Positions 24,631 through 34,505 of a stretch of DNA of 64,000 nucleotides are shown here, piece after piece. Under the pieces are notes generated by a model, which saw nothing but the letters and a program-made list of their open reading frames with translations, did no database searches and had not been told where the DNA came from. Source of the DNA: Shewanella khirikhana (GTDB lineage Bacteria > Pseudomonadota > Gammaproteobacteria > Enterobacterales > Shewanellaceae); NCBI RefSeq assembly GCF_003957745.1, contig NZ_CP020373.1:744001-808000 (forward strand). Reading direction: 5' to 3'. A program made the position numbers and the translations under genes. How positions within the stretch are numbered: position 1 is the stretch's first letter; each line of letters starts with the position of its first letter.

Positions 24631-26522
24631 GGTGTTGTCTCTTGGGCGGTGCGCTGCGCTGAGGTATCGACAGGGCGCAGGCGGGATAAATTCATCGGAA
24701 TGCCGTGGGCAATCAGGCGGGCAAGCAGCTTTTGCAGTGCCTTGCCCTGCTGGCCATCGGTGGGCTGAGCCGTAAGGCGCATCAGCTTGTCATCGCCAAT
24801 GGCCTGCACTATGCCACTGGCTTCGCGTCCGGCGCCCACTTCAGCAAAAATACGGCCACCGGCCTTGTAGGCGCGCACGATAAGCTCATCGAACTTAAGC
24901 TCGTTGGCAAAGGTGGCGGCGATAGCGGCGGCGATGCTGTCGGCATTGGCGTCAAGCTTGTCTGCGCCGGCGCTTAACATCAGCGGCAACTGTGAGGGCA
25001 GAGCCTCAGCAAGGGGACGCTGGTAGAACTCGCCAAGGGCTGCTTCAATCTTTTTGGCGGCAGGGGTATGCATGGCGGTAACGAGCTTGGTGTCGAGCCC
25101 GCGTTTTCCAAGCTGTTTCAATAGCTTTTTAAGCTCAGTCTCATCGCCTGCCAGCACTGTGCTGGGCCCCTGGGCGATGGCGATTGCCACCTTGGGGAAG
25201 TCTTGCAGCAGTGGGCGAATATCGCTGGCGTGAACTCTCAGCACCAGGCTCTTCCACTTGATGTTGGCTTCTTTGGCGAGCTTCCACTGGCCTCTTACCG
25301 CGCTGAGAGACCCGGAAATTGCGTCGTTGAAAAGCGGGCTTGCCAGGGTGTCACCCACCATGGCGAAGGGGTCTTGCCACAGGCCCTGGGCCGCGACCAT
25401 GGCCGCTTCACCCATGGAATAGCCAAGGGTGATCGCAGGCTTAATCCCAAGCTCCTCTTCGAGAATTCGGGTCATCAGTACGCTGGCGCCAACGCCGGAT
25501 ACCGCAAGCTCGGCCAGGCTCGGGCTGTCACCCAGCTCCCGTGGCAGCAGCACGCCGTCAAGGCCGCTGAGTCCATGTTGGCGACAGGCTTCATCGAGGG
25601 CGTCGAACACTTTGGGGAAACGCAGGTGCAATGAGTCGAGCATTTCAGCGCTGGCGGTGCCGACGCCGGGGTAGACAAACGCAAGCCCGGCTGGGCCTGC
25701 GGGATTGGGCGAAAACACGCTGCCTGCCGGGGTCGATAACTCAATATCGTCACGCAGGCTTTCAGCAAGGCGCCAGGACAGGCTCGCAGCTTCGGCGGCA
25801 AGGGCTTTGGCATCCTGTCCCACCAATACCAGCGCGCGGCAGCCCGGGGTCATCTCATCGAAGGCATTGGCTATCAGCGCTTCCAGTGCCTCGGTGGAAT
25901 CGACCGCGCCAAGCTCGGCCTGAATTTGGGTCAGGCGGCGCTGAATGGCCGACCAATCGCTGCCCGGCAGTGCCAGTGGCAACAGCCAGGGCAGTTCGTG
26001 GCCATTCAGTCCAAGGGCCGTGCGGGCGGAGCCCTGAGTCAGAACCAGAGTCTGACTTGCAGCCTGGGACGGGTTACCCACCAGTGCCAGTACCCGCGCC
26101 TGATAGCGGGGGTGGCTCCAATAGCCGCCATACACAGGATGAGTGCGGCCCGCCAGCAATTCGGCGTGCTTGATGACAGCCTCAAGGCTTGGGGCATCAA
26201 ACAGAATTTCCGCCTCGGCGGGCGTGCGTCCGGCCTGTGTCAGCGCCTGATGTATGGCATTCTTACCGGCGCCGAGCCCCTGCAGCAGCGCCAGCGGGTG
26301 CAGATGGGCTTTGGCGGCATCCAGTGCCGGCATCAGCACCAGATTGGTGTCGGTGCCAAGGGATACCGGGCCAGTGGCAGCAGCGCTGACCAGCGCTTGC
26401 CAGTCCGGCTCGGCGTCGCTGCAACTGGCAATGCCTGTCGGCAGTTTCGCCAATCGACACAGCGCCAGACGCAGCGGTTTGGGTGTTTCCTGAGTGTGTT
26501 TGTCGGTGCTCATATCCGTCAT
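24627..26522 (-). CDS. pfaB: PfaB, acyltransferase subunit of PUFA synthase
   Basis: 631 residues from ATG 26522 (AAGG six bases upstream; an ATG three codons later is possible). The C-terminal half is an acyltransferase: 'AFVYPGVGTASAEMLDSLH' opens the domain and the nucleophile elbow is 'TLGYSMGEAAM' (Ser369). The N-terminal ~250 residues look like a degenerate ketosynthase-like or linker region, as in other PfaB proteins. PfaB is regarded as a major determinant of which product (EPA or DHA) the system makes. The product here cannot be read from sequence alone; EPA is expected for Shewanella. It lies 12 bp after pfaA and overlaps pfaC by four bases. Confidence 0.95.
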   Translation of the reverse strand: MTDMSTDKHTQETPKPLRLALCRLAKLPTGIASCSDAEPDWQALVSAAATGPVSLGTDTNLVLMPALDAAKAHLHPLALLQGLGAGKNAIHQALTQAGRTPAEAEILFDAPSLEAVIKHAELLAGRTHPVYGGYWSHPRYQARVLALVGNPSQAASQTLVLTQGSARTALGLNGHELPWLLPLALPGSDWSAIQRRLTQIQAELGAVDSTEALEALIANAFDEMTPGCRALVLVGQDAKALAAEAASLSWRLAESLRDDIELSTPAGSVFSPNPAGPAGLAFVYPGVGTASAEMLDSLHLRFPKVFDALDEACRQHGLSGLDGVLLPRELGDSPSLAELAVSGVGASVLMTRILEEELGIKPAITLGYSMGEAAMVAAQGLWQDPFAMVGDTLASPLFNDAISGSLSAVRGQWKLAKEANIKWKSLVLRVHASDIRPLLQDFPKVAIAIAQGPSTVLAGDETELKKLLKQLGKRGLDTKLVTAMHTPAAKKIEAALGEFYQRPLAEALPSQLPLMLSAGADKLDANADSIAAAIAATFANELKFDELIVRAYKAGGRIFAEVGAGREASGIVQAIGDDKLMRLTAQPTDGQQGKALQKLLARLIAHGIPMNLSRLRPVDTSAQRTAQETTP

Positions 26523-26534
26523 CAGTCCCTTCGA

Positions 26535-29500
26535 TTACCCCTTGGCTGGTTTGGCAGCCTGAGTCTCAGTGCCCTTGCTGCCATTGGCAAAGGCTTTATC
26601 CAGCGACTTGCTGATAGTCACCCTGGCGCCTTCCATGGCACAGGCAAGCTTGCCCGCGCCATCATAGAGTGCCACATCGGCGCTGAGCTGACGGCTTGAG
26701 TGCGTTTTCACCCACAGACGGATATGGCCGGTTTCACCGTGGCCAATCACCCGCTGTTGGGTGAGTTTGCTAAGGCTGGCTGGCAGGCTGGCTGCATCAT
26801 ACTTAAGCCGCGCCCACACCAGCAGCGCCTGCAACAGCGCATCCTGCTGGGCAAGCTCGGCATAATCGGCATCGGTATCAGCGCTGAATGGCAGCGGCAG
26901 GGCATAGCTGCAATAAAGACCTGAATCATCAAAGCGTTGCACATCACCTATGACCTGCAGCGACGGGCCGTGGAACAGGCTGGCGTCCTGGTACAGCTGG
27001 CTGCCTGTGATAACCGGCTTTTTGGCGCTGATGGCCTTGTCGGTGGCTGGGATGCTGGACTCAGTGCCCGCAACACCAAGGCTCAGATTGGCCTGGTACT
27101 GAGGACGGCCATCAGAGTCGATTTGCGCGTTCAGGCCTGTCTCAGTGGTAGTCAGCGTTAAGGTCAGCTGCTTCTCATCGCTGTCGAATACCACCCCTTT
27201 GAGCAGGCGATAGTCGGCAATCTGCCAGCCATTGTCTGGCTGTGGGAAGCTGCTATTGGCGGCGCGGCGGATCCAATTCAGGGCACAGACGGTGGGCAGA
27301 ACGCTGTTGCCGCCAAGTTGGTGATCGGCGAGGATCCCCAATGCCTGGCGCTGTATGCTGCAGCCGATACTGACGCTGTGCCCATCAGGCTTTTTTGCCG
27401 AGGGCGCCTGCTGATCGCCAGCCTTGCCAGAGCCCTGCATGCTGGAGCCCACCAAAATCTGGCAGGCGCTGCGACGCTGCACAGCTTCGGCAAACAGGTT
27501 GGCGCCAAGATCCCGCGGGATCACATACACGCCACGCTCCGTGAACATCTTTTTCAGGCTCTCGTTGACCATGCCGCCGTCCCATGGACCCCAGTCAAAC
27601 GCCACCACGCGGCGATTGCCGCTGTTGCCCAAACGATGGGCGGCCTTGTTCAGCACTTCGTTGGCCATGGCGTAGTCGCTCTGCCCCTTGTTACCGTAGA
27701 AACCGGCGGCCGAAGAGAACAGCGCCACCAGACGCAGATCCTTAAGCACATCCAGCAGGGCACTGAGCCCGCCGACCTTGGTGCCAACTACCCGGTTCAG
27801 TTCATCCAGGTTTTTGTCCTGAATGAGTTTATCGGCCAGAACTCCGGCGCCGTGGATAAGCCCGGTAATCGGGGCGAGCGCCTGGATAGGCGACAGCGCT
27901 TGCTCAACCGCAGCGGCACTTGAAACGTCCAGAGCCAGATACTCGGCGCTGGCGCCAACGGCTTCGAAACGTTGAACGGCGTTTTGGATCTCGATGGCGC
28001 TGATAAGCGGCGCAATCATGGCCTCAACATCTTTGGGCAGTGGCCGCTTACCGCTGGCCAGCAGCTCCTGGATCGCCGCCTGTTTCAGGGCCTTGGCATC
28101 CAGCCCTCTGGCCCAGGATGGAAACTCGGCTGCTGGCAGTGCCTTGCTGCGGCCCGCCAGAATAAAGTGCGCGCCGGTTTCTTTGGCAAGCGCCAGGGCA
28201 CAATCGAGGGTGACCCCTTTCGCGCCCCCGGTCACCAGTATTTTATCTGTGCTGTTTAAGCTGGTTTTGGGATGATTTTCAGTCAGTTCGCTGGCAATTA
28301 AGCCAAAGCGGCCCTCTGAGCTGATCCCCCATTCCAGTTCAGCATTGTTGCCATTGTCCACGCCATAGAGGGCGTCGATAACGGCATCGGCCAGGGCCGC
28401 AGCGTCCAGCTCGGGCGCAACATCAAGGGCGCGGCAATGGGCCGTGGGCCACTCATGAGCCAGGGTTTTGGTCAGGCCAAACAGCGCCGCCTGATTGAGC
28501 TCGAAGGGGCGATCGCCAAGACCCAGTTTGCCGTCCATACGTGCGGCGGTAATAAAGGCGCGGCGCTTGTCGCTGCTTGCGCTAAAGCCGGCGGCCAGAT
28601 GTTTGGCAAACAGGAAGGCCAGTGACACCTTGGCAAAGGCGGCATCGCTGAAATAGCAGTCGTCAGCTTGCTCACTCTTCGACGCATTTTTTGATTCATT
28701 TTTTGATTCAGCGATGTCTTGCGGCTGCAGGTGAATAAAGGCTGAGACTTCACCCACGGAGCGCACCAGCTCGGCAACGGCTTCGTCACTGTCATCGGTC
28801 AGGGTTTGGGCAGCGATGCTGGCATCCAGCACCGACTGGGTGGCGAGGGCCTTGGCCCGCACTACGGTCACCTCAAGCCCTTTACCTGACAGGCGACCAG
28901 CCAGCACACCGGCGTTGTGGCCATCATCGAGGATGATCACCCGGCCATTGGCGGCAAACAGGCTGGAAGCCGAGTCGGCCTCGAGTCTATCTGCCGCTGG
29001 CAGCTTTTTTAGGCTGACCCCCGTGTGCGGTGCCAGCTCCAGTGCGGTTTGCTCGTCTGCCTGACCTGAGAATTCACTCGGCAGGGAAAAGGTATCGACG
29101 ATTTGCCCCAGGGTGCGGCATTCGGTCAGCGCGGCTGCGTCCACTTCGGCAAGGCCCGGCAATCTGTCCTGAACTGTGCCAAGGATCTCCACCCGCTTGA
29201 TGGAGTCGATACCCAAATCGGCTTCCATGTCCATGGCAAGATCAAGCATATCAACCGGATAGCCCGTTTTCTCGGCCACTACACTCAGCATGGTGTCCAG
29301 CACCTGCTGTGGGCTGGGCGCAGGGATTGGCGCTGATACGTCAGCGGTGGCGACCTCGGTTGCCGCGTCTGCAGCTGCTGAGGCTTCAGTTAAGGCTTCT
29401 GGGGCGGATGCTTCAGGCGCAAGGGCATCGGTTGCAATGATGGCCTCGGGCTGGAAGGTTTCGGCGACAGCGGCCATCAGCGCAGCGGTTTGCTCGCTGA

Positions 29501-32500
29501 AGTCTTTCTCTGCTGCAGGCACTTCTACTGCCGTTTCTGCTGCCGTTTTTTCTGTAGTTTCTACAACAGCTTCAACAGGCTGAGTAATTGCAGCTGCGGT
29601 GTCGGTTGTTGCGTCGGCAGCCGCTGGCTCCTGTGCCGTTTGCGGCGCCGCGCTATAGCAGCCGATGATATCGGCCAGGGTGCGACATTCTGCCAGCACG
29701 GCGGCGTCGAGTTCAGGCAGGCTCGGCAGGGCATCCTGCACAGTGCCTAAAATTTCTACCCGCTTGATGGAGTCGATACCAAGATCTGCCTCCATGTCCA
29801 TCGACAGCTCCAGCATTTCTGCGGGATAGCCAGTCTTGTCCGCCACTACGGCTAGCATAGTCTGGGTGATATCAGCCGCAGCAGGTGCCGTTTGCGCGCT
29901 GCCATTTGAAACTGGAGCTTGAGTAGAAGCATGAGCTTGCGTTGAGCCTGAAGCTTGCGTTGAGCCAGAGGCTTGCGTTGAGCCAGAGGCTTGCGTTGAT
30001 ACGGGAGCTTGCGCTTGAGCAGCCGCCTCAGTCCCAAGCGGCAGACTGGCACTCATCAGGTTGACGATATCGGCCAGGGTGCGGCACTCGGCCATGGCGG
30101 CGGCGTCCAGCTCCGGCAGGCCTGGCAGAGCGTCCTGCACTGTGCCTAAAATTTCCACCCGCTTGATGGAGTCGATACCCAGATCTGCTTCCATGTCCAT
30201 GGCCAAATCCAGCATCTCGGCGGGATAACCCGTCTTGTCGGCCACCACGGCCAGCATGGTTTGAGTCACGTCAGCTGCAGGACTCTGCTGTTGTGGTGCT
30301 TCGGCGGTTACTGCGGTTGCAGTTGCCGCAGGCAGGCTGGCGCTCATCAGATTGACGATGTCGGCCAGGGTGCGGCACTCGGCCATGGCCGCGGCGTCCA
30401 GCTCCGGCAGGCTTGGCAGGGCGTCCTGCACTGTGCCTAAAATCTCTACCCGTTTGATGGAGTCGATACCCAGGTCCGCCTCCATATCCATGGCCAAATC
30501 CAACATCTCGACCGGATAGCCTGTCTTGTCGGCCACCACGGAGAGCATGGTCTGAGTGATGTCCGCCGCAGCGCTTTGATGCGCTGGCGCAGCAGCCTGA
30601 GCTTGAACCTGGGGCTGGGCTTGAACAGGGACAGAAACGTTTGCGTTGGCAGGCAAGCTCGCTTGCATCAAATCAACGATATTGGCCAGGGTGCGGCACT
30701 CAGCCATGGCGGCGGCATCCAGCTCCGGCAGGCTCGGCAGGGCGTCCTGTACTGTGCCTAAAATTTCTACCCGTTTGATGGAGTCGATACCCAAATCGGC
30801 TTCCATGTCCATGGACAGGTCCAGCATCTCGGTGGGATAACCGGTTTTCTCGGCGACGACCTCCAGCATGACCCGCTGAATGTTCGTGCCCGCATTTGTG
30901 CCGGCGGCCTGCGCTGTTTGCACAGTGGCTGTCGTCTGAGCCTGAACCTGCGTCTGAACAGTGCCTGGTGTCGACATGTTCTGTACTTGAGTAGCTGTGC
31001 TCTGGACTGGAGCCGAAGCAGCGCTCTGGGCAGTTGCCGCTGGCATCACTGCGGCCGCAGTGTTTACCGGCGCTGTGTTTATAGGCACTGGGCTTAAAGG
31101 CGCAGCGCTTACAGCTGCAGCGGCAACGTTTGACGGCAGGTATGCCTGACCGGCAAGGGAGCGCAGCATCTGCTCGCTGCTGGCTGCCTGGGTGCGCATA
31201 AACTCGGTGTGAATACGTAAGGTTTCCGCCTGGTGCTGGTGGAACAGCTCCAGCGCCCGCTCGGTGGCGGCAGGTACACTTTGACCGGCGGCAGCCAGCT
31301 CCAGCTGCTTTTGGATCAGCGCCTGCACCCCTTCACCGTATTGGGTGGGAATGGCCAAAAACTGCTGGTGCAGGGCGGCCAATTGCTGCTGGGCGGCAAA
31401 CAGGGCATCCAGACCGCCTTGGGTCACTTGCGGCGCCTGGCCAACAGGGGCTTGAACTGCTGGAGCCTGTGCTCCAGCCTGGGTTGCGGGCGCCGCGACG
31501 TATTGAGTTTTTTCCACGATTTTCTCTACGATTTCAATTTGTTTGCTGACCTCGCCGTCCTTGAGGGCGGCGGCCATACGCTCGGCCGTAGCCGGGCTTA
31601 TGTAGTTGCTGGCGCTGAGTTTTATGGTCAGCGCTGACTTGGCCGTTGGTTTGTGGGACAGGTGCTCGCGGTACGGGTCGGGGTTGCCGATGGCAAAGCC
31701 GGCCAGTGCCAGCTCCAACGCCGCCAGCTTGAGTTTGCTGTCGGCACGGTGGCTGCCAGCCGATTGCGCCGATTGCGCATCGAGGGACACAATCAGGCAG
31801 TCTTTACTGCGCTCACCCAGGATGGCTTCCACCAAACGGCTTAAAGTGTTCTTGGGGCCAAACTCCACAAATACCCGCACGCCGTCGCGGTACAGACTCT
31901 CGATTTGCGACTCGAACTGTACCTGCTCCAGCATTTGCGCCTTGAGGCTTTGCTTAAGGCTTTTGCCATCCAGCGGCCGTTTGTCACCGGAGGCGTTGGC
32001 GTACAGGGTGGCCTTGGCATCAATGAAGCGCTCTTTATCGATGGCGGCCGCGAAGGGCGCATGGGCATGGCCGACCAGCGGAGTGTGGAAAGCGCCGGAC
32101 ACCGGCAACTCGATGGCACGAATGCCCTCAGCCGCAAGGCTGGACACCAGGGCCTTTACGGCCTCTGTGGGGCCTGCCAGCACCAGTTGGGTCGGACTGT
32201 TGTGGTTGGCAATGACCACGGCCGGGTCTTTTTCAAGCAGCTTGTCGAGCACATTTCTGTGCTGGGGCGATGGCAGAATAACCGCTGCCATGGTGCCGGC
32301 ATCTTTGCCTTCAGGCACCGAGGCCATGGCATCACCGCGCTCGAATGCAAGTCGGTAGTAGCTGTCTTTATCGATAACGCCGGCGGCGCGAAGGGCTGAG
32401 AGCTCGCCAAAGCTGTGGCCTGCCACCGCATCGAAACTAAAACCGGCGGCCTTTAATATTTCAAACTGACCCAGGCTCACGGCGCCAATGGCGCTTTGGG

Positions 32501-34505
32501 CGAAGCGGGTGTTAGTGAGCGCCGCTTCATCGGCTTTGCGCGCCTCAGTATTGAACTTAGGGATAGGAAACACCAGGCTTGATAACTCACCAAAGCCATG
32601 GCGACCGGCATAGCCGCGGCGGGCAAATTCGGCATCAGCCGCGCTGAACTCGGCGCGCATCTCGGGGTAGAGCATGGCCAGCTCGCCGCCCATGTTGAGG
32701 TACTGGCTGCCTTGTCCGGCAAAGAGGGCTGCGACCTTGGCCTTTTTGTCCATGGCGGCGGCTCTGAAACTCATATCCAGGCTGCGCCAGTGTGCTGCGC
32801 CAGCGCTGATTTTGCCGATGGCCTCATCCAGGCTGTCTTTGAGCTCCTGGGTGCTTGCTGCCAGCAGGCCAAGGCGGGGCCAGTTGGCATCAATGGTTTC
32901 ACCCTTGAGGGTATAAGGAGCCACCAGCGACTCGAAGCGCTCATTGCTGCTGCCCAGCTCAAGACTTAAGGATTTAAGCTCGCCAAGCAGGGCATCCACA
33001 CTGGGAGCGGCAAACAGCAATGGCACGGGGGCGGTGCGCAGCCGATAGGGCGTGCGTGCGTGATCGCGCTGGTATTCTTCCATCACCAGATGGAAGTTGG
33101 TGCCACCAAAGCCGAAGGAGCTGACAGCAGCGCGGCGTGGAATGCCGTCGGGGCGCGGCATCCAGGGGCGCGGCTCGGTGGACAGATAAAACGGCGACTC
33201 TTCTATCGCCATTTTCGGGTTGGGTTTGACCACGTTGATGGTGGGCGGCAGCACCTTGTGGTGCAGTGCCAGCGCCGCCTTGATAAGGCCCGCGGTGCCC
33301 GCGGTGGACTTGGTGTGGCCCACCTGGGATTTTACTGAGCCAAGGGCAATGTGCTGGCGCTCGTCGTTGCCTTTGGACATCACCATATTCAGGCCACCGA
33401 ATTCGGCCACATCGCCTGCGGCTGTGCCTGTGCCGTGGGCTTCCATTAAACCCAAAGTGTAGGCGGGGAAACCGGCATCATCGTAGGCGCGGTGCAGTGC
33501 CTTGGCCTGACCTTCGGGGCGCGGGGCGTAAATGCTCTTGAATTTACCGTCGCTTGAAGCGCCTACGCCTTTGATTACAGCGTAAATCTTGTCGCCGTCG
33601 CGCTCGGCATCTTCCAGGCGCTTAAGGGCTATCATGCCGATGCCTTCGCCAATCATCATGCCTTTGGAGTCGGCATCGAAGGGCTTAATTTTCTCATCCA
33701 CGGTGAAGGCCGGAGTTTTGGAGAAACTCATGTACATGTAGGCGGAGTTGTCGGTACAGGCGCCGCCGGTGAGCATCATGTCGGCGCGGCCTTCGGTAAG
33801 CTCGGTCAGCGCCATCCGCACCGCGGCGAGGGAGCCTGCACAGGCCGCATCCACCACGCAGTTCATGCCGCCCAAATCGAAGCGGTTGGCAATGCGCCCG
33901 GCAATCACGTTACCCAGACTGCCCGGGAAGGAGTTTTCTTCCCAGTGGATGTACTGGCTTTGGAACTTTTTAATGAGCATCTCGCTGTCAGCGTCGCTTA
34001 AGCCGCTCTCGCGAAACACCTTTTTCAGCACTGGATATTGCAGGCGGGCATTGAGGCTCTGGCTGATTTTTTGGCCGCCGCCTATGCCTAAGGTGATGCC
34101 GATTTTGTCGCGGTCATGGCCCGAGCCTTCGCCGATACCGGCATCTTCCAGTACTTCTTTCGCCACCACCAGTGACAAAAGCTGAGCGCTGTCGGTCAGC
34201 TCGAGAATATTGGGCGGCAGGCCGAATTCCATCGGGTTGAAATCCACTTCGGGAATAAAGCCGCCACGCTTGCAATAGCTCTTGTCGGCGACCTTTTTGT
34301 CGCTGTCGAAGTAGTCGTCCACCTGCCAGCGATCGGCGGGCACCTCGGTGATTGCATCGATTTTATCGACAATCAGATCCCAGAACTCGTTCAGATAGCG
34401 GCTGTTGGCAAACAGACTCGCCATGCCAACGATGGCGATGGGGGTGTCCTTGAGACGCTTGTTAAGGCGCAGATCCTTGGCGTCGTGAGTCTGGGACTCG
34501 CTCAT
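26535..34505 (-). CDS. pfaA: PfaA, multidomain PUFA synthase (KS-MAT-5xACP-KR-DH-like)
   Basis: 2656 residues. Ketosynthase about 15-480 (active Cys222 in 'DAACAGS'); malonyl acyltransferase about 590-900 ('AGHSFGE', Ser698); five acyl carrier proteins with phosphopantetheine serines at about 1242, 1349, 1446, 1579 and 1768, each in 'LGIDSIKRVEILGTVQD'. A ketoreductase follows (about 2080-2300; 'LVTGGAKGVTLD' NADPH loop), then a C-terminal dehydratase-like domain (about 2390-2640). The ACPs are joined by Ala/Gln/Thr/Pro-rich linkers, one with STQASG-type repeats. PfaA is the first enzyme gene of the operon and starts four bases inside pfaR (ATGA overlap). PfaE at 38286 should activate its ACPs. 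Cytosolic megaenzyme; all catalytic motifs intact. Confidence 0.97.
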   Translation of the reverse strand: MSESQTHDAKDLRLNKRLKDTPIAIVGMASLFANSRYLNEFWDLIVDKIDAITEVPADRWQVDDYFDSDKKVADKSYCKRGGFIPEVDFNPMEFGLPPNILELTDSAQLLSLVVAKEVLEDAGIGEGSGHDRDKIGITLGIGGGQKISQSLNARLQYPVLKKVFRESGLSDADSEMLIKKFQSQYIHWEENSFPGSLGNVIAGRIANRFDLGGMNCVVDAACAGSLAAVRMALTELTEGRADMMLTGGACTDNSAYMYMSFSKTPAFTVDEKIKPFDADSKGMMIGEGIGMIALKRLEDAERDGDKIYAVIKGVGASSDGKFKSIYAPRPEGQAKALHRAYDDAGFPAYTLGLMEAHGTGTAAGDVAEFGGLNMVMSKGNDERQHIALGSVKSQVGHTKSTAGTAGLIKAALALHHKVLPPTINVVKPNPKMAIEESPFYLSTEPRPWMPRPDGIPRRAAVSSFGFGGTNFHLVMEEYQRDHARTPYRLRTAPVPLLFAAPSVDALLGELKSLSLELGSSNERFESLVAPYTLKGETIDANWPRLGLLAASTQELKDSLDEAIGKISAGAAHWRSLDMSFRAAAMDKKAKVAALFAGQGSQYLNMGGELAMLYPEMRAEFSAADAEFARRGYAGRHGFGELSSLVFPIPKFNTEARKADEAALTNTRFAQSAIGAVSLGQFEILKAAGFSFDAVAGHSFGELSALRAAGVIDKDSYYRLAFERGDAMASVPEGKDAGTMAAVILPSPQHRNVLDKLLEKDPAVVIANHNSPTQLVLAGPTEAVKALVSSLAAEGIRAIELPVSGAFHTPLVGHAHAPFAAAIDKERFIDAKATLYANASGDKRPLDGKSLKQSLKAQMLEQVQFESQIESLYRDGVRVFVEFGPKNTLSRLVEAILGERSKDCLIVSLDAQSAQSAGSHRADSKLKLAALELALAGFAIGNPDPYREHLSHKPTAKSALTIKLSASNYISPATAERMAAALKDGEVSKQIEIVEKIVEKTQYVAAPATQAGAQAPAVQAPVGQAPQVTQGGLDALFAAQQQLAALHQQFLAIPTQYGEGVQALIQKQLELAAAGQSVPAATERALELFHQHQAETLRIHTEFMRTQAASSEQMLRSLAGQAYLPSNVAAAAVSAAPLSPVPINTAPVNTAAAVMPAATAQSAASAPVQSTATQVQNMSTPGTVQTQVQAQTTATVQTAQAAGTNAGTNIQRVMLEVVAEKTGYPTEMLDLSMDMEADLGIDSIKRVEILGTVQDALPSLPELDAAAMAECRTLANIVDLMQASLPANANVSVPVQAQPQVQAQAAAPAHQSAAADITQTMLSVVADKTGYPVEMLDLAMDMEADLGIDSIKRVEILGTVQDALPSLPELDAAAMAECRTLADIVNLMSASLPAATATAVTAEAPQQQSPAADVTQTMLAVVADKTGYPAEMLDLAMDMEADLGIDSIKRVEILGTVQDALPGLPELDAAAMAECRTLADIVNLMSASLPLGTEAAAQAQAPVSTQASGSTQASGSTQASGSTQAHASTQAPVSNGSAQTAPAAADITQTMLAVVADKTGYPAEMLELSMDMEADLGIDSIKRVEILGTVQDALPSLPELDAAVLAECRTLADIIGCYSAAPQTAQEPAAADATTDTAAAITQPVEAVVETTEKTAAETAVEVPAAEKDFSEQTAALMAAVAETFQPEAIIATDALAPEASAPEALTEASAAADAATEVATADVSAPIPAPSPQQVLDTMLSVVAEKTGYPVDMLDLAMDMEADLGIDSIKRVEILGTVQDRLPGLAEVDAAALTECRTLGQIVDTFSLPSEFSGQADEQTALELAPHTGVSLKKLPAADRLEADSASSLFAANGRVIILDDGHNAGVLAGRLSGKGLEVTVVRAKALATQSVLDASIAAQTLTDDSDEAVAELVRSVGEVSAFIHLQPQDIAESKNESKNASKSEQADDCYFSDAAFAKVSLAFLFAKHLAAGFSASSDKRRAFITAARMDGKLGLGDRPFELNQAALFGLTKTLAHEWPTAHCRALDVAPELDAAALADAVIDALYGVDNGNNAELEWGISSEGRFGLIASELTENHPKTSLNSTDKILVTGGAKGVTLDCALALAKETGAHFILAGRSKALPAAEFPSWARGLDAKALKQAAIQELLASGKRPLPKDVEAMIAPLISAIEIQNAVQRFEAVGASAEYLALDVSSAAAVEQALSPIQALAPITGLIHGAGVLADKLIQDKNLDELNRVVGTKVGGLSALLDVLKDLRLVALFSSAAGFYGNKGQSDYAMANEVLNKAAHRLGNSGNRRVVAFDWGPWDGGMVNESLKKMFTERGVYVIPRDLGANLFAEAVQRRSACQILVGSSMQGSGKAGDQQAPSAKKPDGHSVSIGCSIQRQALGILADHQLGGNSVLPTVCALNWIRRAANSSFPQPDNGWQIADYRLLKGVVFDSDEKQLTLTLTTTETGLNAQIDSDGRPQYQANLSLGVAGTESSIPATDKAISAKKPVITGSQLYQDASLFHGPSLQVIGDVQRFDDSGLYCSYALPLPFSADTDADYAELAQQDALLQALLVWARLKYDAASLPASLSKLTQQRVIGHGETGHIRLWVKTHSSRQLSADVALYDGAGKLACAMEGARVTISKSLDKAFANGSKGTETQAAKPAKG
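29110..30860 (-). repeat. Five tandem ACP-coding repeats in pfaA
   Basis: Five copies of a ~220-bp ACP-coding unit, with spacing of about 290-570 bp between their phosphopantetheine serine codons (near 30782, 30461, 30170, 29771 and 29204). Copies 1-4 are nearly identical at DNA level. Copy 5 (29100-29300) is more diverged. Such arrays expand or shrink by recombination, and ACP number differs between PUFA producers. Confidence 0.9.
29911..30004 (-). repeat. 18-bp linker repeat between ACP3 and ACP4
   Basis: About five 18-bp units encode STQASG, STQASG, STQASG, STQAHA and STQAPV in the linker between the third and fourth ACP. The first three are almost identical in DNA, so this is recent slippage. 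It makes this linker longer than the others. Confidence 0.85.

Noticed and set aside
29110..30860. Regularly spaced repeats in 29-31 kb as a possible CRISPR array
   Set aside because: The repeats are ACP-coding units in pfaA, about 300 bp apart and in frame.
18787..34505. Long antisense frames opposite pfaA, pfaB and pfaC
   Set aside because: Expected from high-GC codon bias of the megasynthase genes; none has a family pattern or ribosome-binding site.
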